DNA from: Sedimentisphaerales bacterium
GTDB taxonomy: Bacteria; Planctomycetota; Phycisphaerae; Sedimentisphaerales; Anaerobacaceae
Assembly: GCA_016936075.1 (NCBI GenBank)
Contig: JAFGPS010000131.1
Location: forward strand, 1 to 59,387
Reading direction: 5' to 3'
DNA length: 59,387 nucleotides
The position numbers were made by a program, and so were the translations under genes. Of the stretch, positions 17,792-26,864 are shown piece by piece. The notes beneath the pieces are model-generated. The model was not told the origin of the DNA. It saw only the letters and a program-made list of their open reading frames with translations, and did not search any database. Positions within the stretch are counted from its first letter, which is position 1; the number at the start of each line of letters is the position of its first letter.

Positions 17792-20254
17792 TTATTGCTG
17801 CTCAAGCATCCAAACTGTGTAGCGGTTTGAGCTTTGGGAACCTCTGCCTCTTCGTTGTCCTGTATTAGCCGCAGCCGCAGGTGTTGTAGGTTCCATGTCG
17901 CGATTTGCTCTTGCGTAATTTGGTATCGCCAGTAAGTCGCTGCCATCGGACCATTTACCTTTAATTACCATTAAGCCATCCAACAAGTCTGGTTTGAATT
18001 CAGTTGTCAGCTCAGCTCTAGGGCTAAGTGTAACCTGGTCGATATTCTGGTCAATAAGCTCTACGTTATAAATCAAAGGACCATAGCGAAGGGCGACTCT
18101 ACCTCTGTCGGCTTCGATTCTTTCGTCCGCATTAATTCGCTGAACTTTCATTGGTAAAACGAGGTCGATTTTATCGCCGGCTTTCCATTCGCGTGTGATA
18201 GCCGCGTATCCTTTTTCAATTTTGGGTGTCACCTTATTTCCATTGACCGCTAAAGAAACAAGTCCTTTAACTTCAGGTGCGTAGTAATATAAATCGCTTG
18301 TATCACGGTCAGGAACGCGAACGTAAATTGTAAAACGTTTTGTTTCTTTTGGATTGACTGTAATCGAAACATCGCCGCTCCATGGGTAATCGGTTTTCTG
18401 GACCATCTCCACATCTGTGCCGGCAACTTTTTCTACATTGATTGTACTTCCTATGAACAGGTTGACGTAGATACCCTCAGGGCTCTTTACGTATGTCCAT
18501 GTTGGTATCATAAGCATTGTTCTCGGGACATTACCCACGCAGCACGGGCAGCCTTGCCACGGCTGCCTGTTGTCTCTTCCTTCCAGCGGATTCGTATAGC
18601 ATAAGTTAAGTCCTTCCAAATCAATGTCACCCATTACGGCGTTGTACAATGTCTCTTCGTATAAATCCGCGTACTTCGCATCATGATATGCGAGATTCAT
18701 TTTCCACTGGAAGAACAGTTCGCCGCAGTTTGCGCAGGATTCGCAATATGAGTTGTTCCTTAAAGAATAGTTCGGGCCGAATCCTTCGGAAGTATCGCCG
18801 CTTCCGATTCCACCAGTTACGTAATATTTTTTATTAACAATATTGTCCCATAGTGACATAACTGCACTCTGGTAATCTACATCATGTGTTTCTGCGGCTA
18901 CGTCTGCCATGCCGGAATATGAATAAGCTGCTCGGACGGAGTGACCAACTGCTTCATATTGCTGCTGGACAGGTACATGACTCTGGTCGTATTCACTGCC
19001 GCCGCCTCTGCAATCAAGCAGGAATTTTGCCAGCTTAACATAAGCATCGCCTTTGCCGTTTCCTTCCATATCGTTTACGAACCGACCGAAACGTACCAAC
19101 GCCTGTTCCATTTCCTGGTGGCCGCAATACCATTCTTGCTTTCCCGACTCCGGACCAATATTAGCTACCCAGCAATCGCAGAGTTTTTTCGCCGCGTTAT
19201 AAAGTCTCAAATCAGAACCATTTGTGAGAGTATAATGATTGATAGCGGATTCGATAAAATAACCTGCGACATAACCTTCGTGGTCGCCTCGACGTTGTGG
19301 AGTCCATCGCTCGAACGGGCCTTTATCATATTCGATTTCACCAGTACTTCTGTTTCTACTAACTCTACGCATTACGAAAGCAGTTTGGAGATAGCCGTCT
19401 TTGTCCTGTGCAGCTAAAATTATTGGTATCCATTCTTCGAGCGTCTCTTTGAATTTTTCCTGTGCCTTTATAATTTCCTGGTCACCATGTGGGTCAACCA
19501 TTAACGCGATACACATCGATTCAACTGTCTGATGTACCCACGCGTTTGAGAATACAAATCCGCGGTGACCATGACCTTCTTCAAGTTCCTCGCCGCGAAG
19601 AGCTTTTGCAGCGTCAATGAAGTTATCGATTCCACCTGGGCCTTGTGGGTAATCAGGAGTATTAATAATATCAATGCAATGAGGAATCCAGCCGACAATC
19701 AAAGCCTTGGCACGTGAATTCCATAATGGATTATCAATCTTATATTTTTTCGTATAAACTACATCAAGCCTGTCTGCCGGCGGGGGAGTTTGGACTTTTA
19801 CTGTCAATGTTGATGTTGCGGTTGTTTGACCGTTATCAGCGGTTAATTTCAAAACGTATGTACCAAGTTCTGAAAAAGTTGTGGTAGTTGTTTTTGCTTT
19901 TGCATCCTCGAAAGTTACTGTTCCCGGGCCGGTTTCTTTGCTCCATACCACGGTTGGTTCTGGACCGGTTGGTGTAACGGGTGCCGCCATCCCTCTTCTT
20001 CTTGATCCTCCACGACGTTGGTTGGGCTGGCCGTAACCTGCATAGCCGTTCAGGTAAGTTTTTCCTTCCAACATGACTACTCTATCGGGTCCTGCAATAG
20101 CCGTAAGAGACATATCTACAAGCTGATTTGTTGCCGCTGCGCCTCTTCTCGTGCCGCCAAATCCTGCATTTTGGGCCAAAGCACTGCAAACTAATATAGA
20201 CATTGCGCAAAATAATAAAATCAATATCAGGTGTGAAGAAAATCTCTTTTTCAT
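17792..20254 (-). CDS. Secreted GH127 (beta-L-arabinofuranosidase family) protein with PKD-like domain
   Basis: I start it at ATG 20254, behind AAGGAG (20266-20261), giving 820 residues and a clean signal peptide; the upstream ATG at 20308 is less likely. After Arg/Gly-rich linkers, a PKD-like beta domain (about residues 100-155, VVWSKETGPGTVTFED) precedes the GH127 alpha/alpha barrel. The metal-cysteine cluster of the family is present as SYCESCANCGE and GCPCCVGN. GH127 enzymes release beta-L-arabinofuranose using a cysteine nucleophile. A second Arg/Gly-rich stretch lies near the C-terminus. Action on arabinose-containing glycans outside the cytoplasm is inferred. Confidence 0.87.
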   Translation of the reverse strand: MKKRFSSHLILILLFCAMSILVCSALAQNAGFGGTRRGAAATNQLVDMSLTAIAGPDRVVMLEGKTYLNGYAGYGQPNQRRGGSRRRGMAAPVTPTGPEPTVVWSKETGPGTVTFEDAKAKTTTTTFSELGTYVLKLTADNGQTTATSTLTVKVQTPPPADRLDVVYTKKYKIDNPLWNSRAKALIVGWIPHCIDIINTPDYPQGPGGIDNFIDAAKALRGEELEEGHGHRGFVFSNAWVHQTVESMCIALMVDPHGDQEIIKAQEKFKETLEEWIPIILAAQDKDGYLQTAFVMRRVSRNRSTGEIEYDKGPFERWTPQRRGDHEGYVAGYFIESAINHYTLTNGSDLRLYNAAKKLCDCWVANIGPESGKQEWYCGHQEMEQALVRFGRFVNDMEGNGKGDAYVKLAKFLLDCRGGGSEYDQSHVPVQQQYEAVGHSVRAAYSYSGMADVAAETHDVDYQSAVMSLWDNIVNKKYYVTGGIGSGDTSEGFGPNYSLRNNSYCESCANCGELFFQWKMNLAYHDAKYADLYEETLYNAVMGDIDLEGLNLCYTNPLEGRDNRQPWQGCPCCVGNVPRTMLMIPTWTYVKSPEGIYVNLFIGSTINVEKVAGTDVEMVQKTDYPWSGDVSITVNPKETKRFTIYVRVPDRDTSDLYYYAPEVKGLVSLAVNGNKVTPKIEKGYAAITREWKAGDKIDLVLPMKVQRINADERIEADRGRVALRYGPLIYNVELIDQNIDQVTLSPRAELTTEFKPDLLDGLMVIKGKWSDGSDLLAIPNYARANRDMEPTTPAAAANTGQRRGRGSQSSNRYTVWMLEQQ

Positions 20255-20424
20255 GTCGGTCTCCTTAAATTGAATATTTTTAGTGTAATATATCATTATC
20301 ACGGTCATAAAAACATGAATATTTTAGGCGATTTTCAAAAAAACTGTATGTATATGTACAATTTTCATTACTAAATAAATTTTCGTTACCTCCCTTCTGT
20401 CATTTGCCTTTTATTAGTAGAAAG

Positions 20425-20449
20425 ACCTGAAAAGATGTGTTTTTCAGGT
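20425..20449. repeat. Perfect 9-bp hairpin
   Basis: ACCTGAAAA (20425-20433) and TTTTCAGGT (20441-20449) are exact reverse complements around a 7-base loop. No T-run follows on either strand, so it is not an obvious terminator. It lies 36 bases before the candidate small ORF at 20485. The rest of 20255-20850 shows only short GAGTATAT and GGTGAG direct repeats near 20630-20660. Confidence 0.5.
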
Positions 20450-20484
20450 GAAAAGTTAAGATTTAGAAGTAAAACTAAAGTGGT

Positions 20485-20619
20485 ATGAAAATGAGTCTTA
20501 TCAAAAAAATATTTGGTTTTCTTCATCAGATTTTCAATTGCGAAGGTTATATTTTTTCGGAAATCGATTCTCATAAATGGGAAAACAAACTCGAAGCACA
20601 ATGCCATCTGCCAGATTGA
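20485..20619 (+). CDS. Candidate 44-residue small protein
   Basis: An open frame of 44 codons in the gene-poor 20255-20850 stretch runs ATG 20485 to TGA 20617. It begins MKMSLIKKIFGFLHQIFNCEG and ends KLEAQCHLPD; the middle is YIFSEIDSHKWEN. It has a basic-hydrophobic start, two cysteines, and mixed codon use that reads like real coding sequence. The ribosome site is weak (AAGTGGT directly upstream; a second ATG is at codon 3). I do not recognise the family. Conservation in relatives would decide. Confidence 0.4.
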   Translation: MKMSLIKKIFGFLHQIFNCEGYIFSEIDSHKWENKLEAQCHLPD

Positions 20620-20811
20620 GTAAACGCGTAGGTGAGTATATGAGTATATGGATAGGTGAGGGGAAGAGGATACAGGGTTTGTAAAGTCAAGTGTTATTAC
20701 TGGCTGAAAGCGGCTAATAAATAGCTCAATTTAATAAACATCTCGAAAGTTTCACATCTTTAAGTTAGAATAGTTAACAGTACTAATCGTTTTTTGATTT
20801 AAATATTTAAA

Positions 20812-20843
20812 ATTGTTTGGGATTTAGTGTTTAGAAATTAGAT
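20812..20843. repeat. Dispersed GGATTTAGTGTTT repeat
   Basis: The core ATTGTTTGGGATTTAGTG plus TTT (20812-20832), followed by TTTAGAA-type sequence, matches 37176-37196 at 20 of 21 positions. It lies directly before the GTG start of the M48 gene. Confidence 0.6.
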
Positions 20844-20850
20844 TTTTATA

Positions 20851-21582
20851 GTGAGCGGTTTATTTTATAATTTGGGTAGGAAGGTTGGTCCAAAGGTTCG
20901 CAAGGCTCAATGGATATGGCACTCGATGACCGGGACGGAAGCAGATACTATTAAAATCGAAAACGAAGTTGGCAGGGACCTTGCGCGTGAAATTAGATTT
21001 CAGTTGGAAATAGATAAAGACCCTCAAGTTGAAAAAATACTAAATGAAACAGGTTTACGTCTTCGTGAATATGTTGCCAACGAGTTTCGTACATTCAACT
21101 TCGAAGCAATTACAGGAGCCGAGCCAAATGCGTTTGCCTTGCCTGGCGGATTTATTTTTGTAACTCGCTCGATAATGGAATTGTGCCGGTGGGACAAGGA
21201 CGAGACGGCCTTTATAATGGCGCATGAAATGGCTCATGTGATTCGCAAGCATGCGATAAATCGTATTATGCGAGATTTCGCCGTAACTGCTGCTTCCAGA
21301 GTTGCACCTGCGCGCGGAGCTATTGCTGGATGGGTTAAGAAGGTCGGAATGCAATATCTCGAAAGTTCGTATTCCCATGAACTTGAATTCGAAGCAGATA
21401 AGCTCGGCGTTTGTCTGATAGAAGCGGCGGGTTTTTCTCCCGAAGCTTCAATTACCCTTCTAAAACGCTTGAGCGAATTAAAATCGTCATCGAATCAAAT
21501 CGAATTGGGAAATTATTTTTCCACACATCCGGCTTTTAATGAAAGAATCGGTAACATCAACGAGCAATTAAAAAAACGCTGA
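20851..21582 (+). CDS. M48-family zinc metalloprotease
   Basis: 243 residues. The zinc motif is in FIMAHEMAHVIRKHA (about residues 125-140) and the third ligand is probably the Glu in ELEFEADKLGV, as in M48/BepA-like peptidases. The first in-frame start is GTG 20851, just after a TAG at 20839, and there is no clear ribosome site, so a start further in (for example the Met in MTGTEAD) is possible. No signal peptide is seen with the GTG start. Proteins of this family act in envelope quality control. The alpha/beta hydrolase gene follows 107 bases downstream. Confidence 0.82.
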   Translation: MSGLFYNLGRKVGPKVRKAQWIWHSMTGTEADTIKIENEVGRDLAREIRFQLEIDKDPQVEKILNETGLRLREYVANEFRTFNFEAITGAEPNAFALPGGFIFVTRSIMELCRWDKDETAFIMAHEMAHVIRKHAINRIMRDFAVTAASRVAPARGAIAGWVKKVGMQYLESSYSHELEFEADKLGVCLIEAAGFSPEASITLLKRLSELKSSSNQIELGNYFSTHPAFNERIGNINEQLKKR

Positions 21583-21689
21583 TAATAGAGAATTCAACCC
21601 GAATATTTCGGATATTTCGTGACATGGTAAATCAAATATAATAGTATAAAGCTTGTGTAGACTATTAAAAACTACCTTGTAAAATTAAA

Positions 21690-22604
21690 ATGGAAATGTC
21701 AGTTTATATGAAAAAGATAATACTAAAATCAAAAAACATTATAATTTTATGTGCGATGACGGTGCTATTTGCCGTATCGTGTTCAACACCGACGCAAAAT
21801 AGTCAGAACCGATATGCCAAATCGTTTGACGGTGAACAAATCAGCTACAATGTTTACGGCGAAGGGGACATAGCCCTGTTGTTCGTACATGGGTGGAGCT
21901 GCGACGGCAGATACTGGCGTGAGCAGGTGCCGCATTTCGCCGAAGAATACTGCGTTATAACAATGGATCTGGCCGGACATGGCAAATCGGGACAACATCG
22001 CAAGGTTTATTCGTTGGATGGATTCGCTCAGGATGTAAAGGCGGTAATAGAGGCGGCTAATCCGAAAAAAGTAATTTTAATAGGACACTCGTTCGGCGGA
22101 GAAATAATCGCATCAACAGTCAAGTTGGAACCGGAGAAGGTTATTGGTATAATTGGCGCCGATACACTTCACAACCTGGACGAGACATTCACTAAAGAAG
22201 AAGGCTACAAATTAATTGGGCTCGACGGAATGAAAAAGGATTTTAAGCCTGCAGTGAGAGAATTTGTCAAGCAGATGATGGCCAAGGACGTCAACCATGA
22301 ATTATCAAACTGGATTATTAACGATATGTCATCGGCGCCCCGGAAAGCAGCGATTAACATGCTCGAAGAATATGTTGGGGCAATAGCGGACAAAAAAACG
22401 ATAGATATTTTCAAAGAAGTCAAGGTCCCGGTGATATGTATAAACGCCGACCTGTGGCCTACAAATATCGAGGCAAACAAGCGTTATATGACGTCATTCG
22501 ATGTCAAGATAATGAAAGGAGCCGGTCATTTTTTAATGCTGGAACGGCCGGAAGAATTTAATAGTCTTCTGGACAGCAGTATCAAAGAAATAATAGGAAA
22601 CTAA
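21690..22604 (+). CDS. Lipoprotein alpha/beta hydrolase
   Basis: 304 residues with a lipoprotein signal (lipobox LFAVSC, Cys near 31). The alpha/beta fold follows, with the oxyanion-region HGWSCDGRYW, the nucleophile elbow LIGHSFGGE (Ser near 134), a late Asp in ICINADLWP and the catalytic His in KGAGHFLML. It is likely a membrane-anchored esterase or related hydrolase of unknown substrate. ATG 21708 (MKKIILK) is an equally good start. GC content is higher than in its neighbours over 21840-22600, which may indicate a different history. Confidence 0.82.
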   Translation: MEMSVYMKKIILKSKNIIILCAMTVLFAVSCSTPTQNSQNRYAKSFDGEQISYNVYGEGDIALLFVHGWSCDGRYWREQVPHFAEEYCVITMDLAGHGKSGQHRKVYSLDGFAQDVKAVIEAANPKKVILIGHSFGGEIIASTVKLEPEKVIGIIGADTLHNLDETFTKEEGYKLIGLDGMKKDFKPAVREFVKQMMAKDVNHELSNWIINDMSSAPRKAAINMLEEYVGAIADKKTIDIFKEVKVPVICINADLWPTNIEANKRYMTSFDVKIMKGAGHFLMLERPEEFNSLLDSSIKEIIGN

Positions 22605-22707
22605 ACTGCGTCCCTATTCTGTCTCATTTTTTCCCATGCGTGACCATATAGCGTCTCTGGAAAATTTACAATTTTGTTCTGCTCTTCTTCTAAAAAACTT
22701 ATATAAA

Positions 22708-25071
22708 TTAAGAAATAACCGCGTTTTCTTCTACAGGTTTTTCTGATAATTCTATTGGATAGTTATATCCGAGTTTCTTTTGCGAATCAATTAAGTCTTC
22801 AATTTTGACTTTTCTGCCTAATTGATTCTGAAGCTCTTTAATCCATGTGAGTAAGCCTTTTACTACTTCAGAATCAAAGTCGTATTCTGACGAATCGATA
22901 AGAATTTCAATAGACTGGTCGATTGTCCTTGCTCTATGATAATGCCTATCGGAAGTCAGAGCTTCGAAGCAATCCGCTACTGCCAAAATACGTGCTCCGA
23001 TAGGAATTGAAGTTTTTGAAAGTCCGTCCGGATAACCCTGGCCGTTCCACTTTTCATGGTGACCGCGAATAATAGCTACTTCTTCTTCGAGGAAACTCAT
23101 TTTCTCGAGAATACGTACCGCAATTAGCGGATGCTGTTCGATAACGCTATGTTCTCGTGGTGTCAGTCTGTCAGGTTTTGCAATAATCGCATCGGGCACG
23201 CCGATTTTTCCGATGTCGTGTATCATTGCTGCCCGCTTGATTATTTCAATTTTCTTGTCTGTAAAATTCATTGCTTTGGCTATACCAGTGCAATAGTACA
23301 TCACGTTTTCTGAGTGACTTCTTACATATGGGTCCTTTGCTTCGAGGGCTTGCACAAGTCCGCATATGCTTTGAATAAACATGTTTTCAGCCTGTTCGGA
23401 GAGTCCGGCGACGCGTCTTCTGAGCTTTTTGATTTTTTCTATTTCGATGTCATCTGAGCTGAGAATCTTCGACATATTCTTGTCCCAGAGTTTTACACAG
23501 TTTCGTCCTGCGCTTTTCGCTTCGTAAAGAGCAAGGTCTGCACGTCTGATAACGTCACTTGAACCATCATTGTTTTCAGGCATATCCTGCGCTACACCGC
23601 AGCTTACTGTCATTGAGATTTGTTCTGCAATATGTATTTGTTGAACTTCAGCACGAATTCTTTCCATTAAAATTAAAGCATCTTCTGCTTTTGTTTCAGG
23701 CATTAAAACTACAAATTCGTCACCGCCGTATCTTGCAAGTACGTCTGGTGTTCTTTTTTGTTGTTTCATACATACCGCAAGTTTTTTGAGTGCTTCATCA
23801 CCTGTAGCATGTCCAAGTATATCGTTAATCGTTTTGAAATTGTCCAGATCTATAATCGCAACAGAGAATGGATGGTTGTAACGTTTTGCTCTGGCTGCTT
23901 CTGCCTGAAGTCTATCCTCGAGCAGTTTTCTCGAACCTACACCAGTTAACGCATCTGAAAGCGAAGTTAATCTTGCACGCTGATATAAACTTGCGTTCGT
24001 AAGATGGGAAGTCAGAATTTCTTTTGTAAGTTTTGCTTTATAACCAACGAGTTCCCTGTTGATATTGTCTTTATTTTGCAGGCCGCACATACATAAATAA
24101 CCTGCCATCTGGTCATTTTGGATCAATGCTTTTTCTTTTACATCTACCATTGTTCCATTTCTGGTTTTACCAAGTAAAAAAGAAGAAGACGATAAATTAT
24201 TTTTTTTGCTTCCTGATATCGTAAGAGGGATAACCAGTCTTGGTCCCTGTGCGCCTGCTTTTTCACACGCTTCAGGAAGAATGTCATAGGTGAAATTCTC
24301 TTCGTCTACTATTTCACCAATAATTGATTTTGCAGGTATTAAAGAATCTACCGGCGCGATACAGCATAATTTATCTATTGGGCATAAGCATTCGTTAAGA
24401 CTCGATAATGATGGAATTTCCATATTATTTTCGTCTTTAAATAAACAAATCGTACACTTTTTTGCCTGGAATATTTTAGGTACTTCTTTTGTGACGATTT
24501 CAGCGGCTTCATTTAAGTCAATGCTTTTAAGACATGCCGAAAGCATAGCAACTTCCTTGGCCGCTGCACGGTCTTCCAGAAGCTGCTGCTGCATCAAATC
24601 CCTGACACTGTAAATACCTACAACAGAGTTATTGTCAACTATCGGGAGGTGACGTATTCCATGAACTGTCATTATTTCTCTGGCTTTACTTGTAGGAGTA
24701 TCCGGGGGACATGAGACAATTCTTGCCGTCATTATCTGGCTTACTATCATATTATTAATATCTTTCGGGGAAATAGCGACACAATGTGCTATGTCACGTT
24801 CAGTCAGAAGACCGACGAGTTTACCGTCGCTATCATTTACTATCAGGCAGCTAATCTTTTCTTTCTGCATTTTTTCTGCAGCTTTGATTATATTTTCGTT
24901 TTGATTAATTGCTATCATTTTTGCTGGTTTATCAGGTGTTTCATTCATTTTTTTTATGTCCATCTTCAAATTAGTCTCATTTTTTATCTTTACACTATTT
25001 TTGAGCTTCAACTCAGGAAATATAGAATCGAAACTTACTAAAATTCTTACAGGCGAAAAATGTATCGGCAT
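22708..25071 (-). CDS. Cyclic-di-GMP regulator: CBS pair, GAF-like region, GGDEF and HD-GYP
   Basis: 787 residues. Two CBS domains (about 48-165) are followed by a GAF-like region with several cysteines (about 185-370), a GGDEF domain with the intact motif YGGDEF (near 445) and an RxxD inhibitory site (RTPD, five residues before GGDEF), and an HD-GYP domain with HDIGKIG, HHEKWNGQGYPDGL and ILAVADCFEAL. It can therefore in principle both make and break cyclic-di-GMP, with CBS/GAF input. The start at 25071 has no ribosome site; the Met of MDIKKMNE is an alternative. It is divergent from the GspE gene. Confidence 0.9.
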   Translation of the reverse strand: MPIHFSPVRILVSFDSIFPELKLKNSVKIKNETNLKMDIKKMNETPDKPAKMIAINQNENIIKAAEKMQKEKISCLIVNDSDGKLVGLLTERDIAHCVAISPKDINNMIVSQIMTARIVSCPPDTPTSKAREIMTVHGIRHLPIVDNNSVVGIYSVRDLMQQQLLEDRAAAKEVAMLSACLKSIDLNEAAEIVTKEVPKIFQAKKCTICLFKDENNMEIPSLSSLNECLCPIDKLCCIAPVDSLIPAKSIIGEIVDEENFTYDILPEACEKAGAQGPRLVIPLTISGSKKNNLSSSSFLLGKTRNGTMVDVKEKALIQNDQMAGYLCMCGLQNKDNINRELVGYKAKLTKEILTSHLTNASLYQRARLTSLSDALTGVGSRKLLEDRLQAEAARAKRYNHPFSVAIIDLDNFKTINDILGHATGDEALKKLAVCMKQQKRTPDVLARYGGDEFVVLMPETKAEDALILMERIRAEVQQIHIAEQISMTVSCGVAQDMPENNDGSSDVIRRADLALYEAKSAGRNCVKLWDKNMSKILSSDDIEIEKIKKLRRRVAGLSEQAENMFIQSICGLVQALEAKDPYVRSHSENVMYYCTGIAKAMNFTDKKIEIIKRAAMIHDIGKIGVPDAIIAKPDRLTPREHSVIEQHPLIAVRILEKMSFLEEEVAIIRGHHEKWNGQGYPDGLSKTSIPIGARILAVADCFEALTSDRHYHRARTIDQSIEILIDSSEYDFDSEVVKGLLTWIKELQNQLGRKVKIEDLIDSQKKLGYNYPIELSEKPVEENAVIS

Positions 25072-25151
25072 ATGAAGCAGGCAACTTTATATCTATATAT
25101 CTTTATATATTGCTTGTTAAGTCATTGTTTAGTGATGCCGATAAAATTTGT

Positions 25152-26864
25152 ATGGAAAACAATGATCCGATAATTTCAATACTTTACAAGGAAATAGAAG
25201 ATAAACAACTTGTTAAAGAAACTATTGAGAAGCACAAGAAGACCGGGAAAAGTCTTTTAAGTATCCTTAAAGAGGGAAATTTTCTTAATGAGGAGCAGAC
25301 TGCCAAAATAGTTGCGGCTGGTAATAGTATAGAATTCATAAATCTTTCTCCCGATGATATTGATCCGATAGCGGCTCACCTGGTGACTTCTCAAATTGCA
25401 GGTCAGTATGTTCTGATTCCGATAAAAAAGGTTGATAATAAGTTATATGTAGCTATGAGTGACCCATTAAATCTTATAGTAAGGGATCAAATAGAACTCA
25501 GGACGGGTCTTAAAGTGGTTCCGCTTGCCGCTTCTCCGGCTGCTGTAAGAAGTGCTATTCGGTATCATTTTAATGTACGTAACGCTACACGTCAGGCTAT
25601 TGCTTCGATGAGATTAAAACAGAGTTCTTCAGAGGAAGGCTCTAAGGAAGCTATTCTTGAAAGTAAATCTTTCCATGTTGGTGAAGATCCTGTTACAAAT
25701 CTTGCTCATTCGATAGTTATCGGTGCAATAGAAGCCAGAGCCAGTGATATTCATATCGAGCCTCGCGAACCCGAAATGAGAGTGAGATATCGAGTTGATG
25801 GTTTGCTTCGAGATGCAATAGAAGTTCCAGCCTCGGTTCAGCAGGAGGTTATATCACACATTAAAATTCTTTCTGAAATGGATATTTCAGAACGCCGTAT
25901 GCCTCAGGATGGTCATATTCCAATATCTCATGAAGGTCGTGATTATGATTTGAGAGTTTCGTCACTACCTGCGGTGGGCGGCGAAAAAATCGTAATTAGA
26001 ATTCTCGATAAAAATATGGACAGGTGGTCACTCGATAAGATTGTGCCTTCTGAAGATAATAACAGGAAATTCAGATCCTTACTAAATAATCCTTATGGTA
26101 TGATTTTGCTGACAGGCCCAACGGGAAGCGGCAAAACAACTTCTTTATATGCGCTTCTACAATTGCTCAATACTCCTGAAAAGAATATTGTAACAGTTGA
26201 AGATCCCGTAGAATATCGTCTCGATGGTATAACACAGGTACAAGTTAATAATGCTGCAGGAAGATCCTTTGCTAAGTCTCTGCGAAGTATTTTAAGGCAG
26301 GACCCTGATATTGTACTGATAGGTGAGATTCGCGATTATGAGACCGCGGAGATTGCGGTTAGTGCCGCACTTACAGGCCACCTTGTATTAAGCACACTGC
26401 ATACGAATGATGCTGCGGGAGCGATTTCAAGATTAACAAATATTGGAGTTCCTCCTTTCCTTATAGCTTCAGCACTTTTAGGGGCAGTAGCTCAGAGGCT
26501 TGTCAGAACAATATGTCCAAAATGCAAAAAAATGCGTGAAGCTTCGCCTGGAGAATTGGAAATATTATCAAATCCTTCTTTAGCTGGAACATCTAAAAAG
26601 AATAAAACACAAATTTATTCGGGTTCTGGTTGCGATGCCTGTTCAAATAGCGGTTATAGCGGCCGCAAGGCTCTTTATGAAATTTTGAGTGTTACCGGAG
26701 AAATCAGGCAGCATATTGTTAATTTGAAAAGTGACGGAGATATTAAGCAAGAAGCAATTAAACAGGGAATGAAGACGCTGCGAGAAGATGGAATAGAAAT
26801 GGTTCTTTCCGGCCAGACGACATTAGACGAGATAAATCGAGTTGTCGATATGAGGAGTAAATAA
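25152..26864 (+). CDS. gspE: GspE/PilB-type secretion ATPase
   Basis: About 570 residues from ATG 25152; an in-frame TTG at 25110 is also open. A GspE N-terminal (MshEN-like) domain, with the pattern GKSLLSILKEGNFLNEEQ, precedes the ATPase core: Walker A GPTGSGKTTSLYALL, the Asp box, Walker B DIVLIGEIRD, His box TGHLVLSTLHTND, and the tetracysteine zinc motif CPKCKK...CDACSNSGYSGR. It powers pseudopilus or pilus assembly. First gene of a plus-strand operon; its stop overlaps the ATG of the GspF gene by one base. MshEN domains can bind cyclic-di-GMP, and a GGDEF/HD-GYP gene is divergent next door. Confidence 0.92.
   Translation: MENNDPIISILYKEIEDKQLVKETIEKHKKTGKSLLSILKEGNFLNEEQTAKIVAAGNSIEFINLSPDDIDPIAAHLVTSQIAGQYVLIPIKKVDNKLYVAMSDPLNLIVRDQIELRTGLKVVPLAASPAAVRSAIRYHFNVRNATRQAIASMRLKQSSSEEGSKEAILESKSFHVGEDPVTNLAHSIVIGAIEARASDIHIEPREPEMRVRYRVDGLLRDAIEVPASVQQEVISHIKILSEMDISERRMPQDGHIPISHEGRDYDLRVSSLPAVGGEKIVIRILDKNMDRWSLDKIVPSEDNNRKFRSLLNNPYGMILLTGPTGSGKTTSLYALLQLLNTPEKNIVTVEDPVEYRLDGITQVQVNNAAGRSFAKSLRSILRQDPDIVLIGEIRDYETAEIAVSAALTGHLVLSTLHTNDAAGAISRLTNIGVPPFLIASALLGAVAQRLVRTICPKCKKMREASPGELEILSNPSLAGTSKKNKTQIYSGSGCDACSNSGYSGRKALYEILSVTGEIRQHIVNLKSDGDIKQEAIKQGMKTLREDGIEMVLSGQTTLDEINRVVDMRSK

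Noticed and set aside
20386..20607. 73-codon minus-strand ORF in the gene-poor gap
   Set aside because: AT-rich and low in plausible protein pattern; it overlaps antisense the more convincing 44-codon plus-strand ORF.
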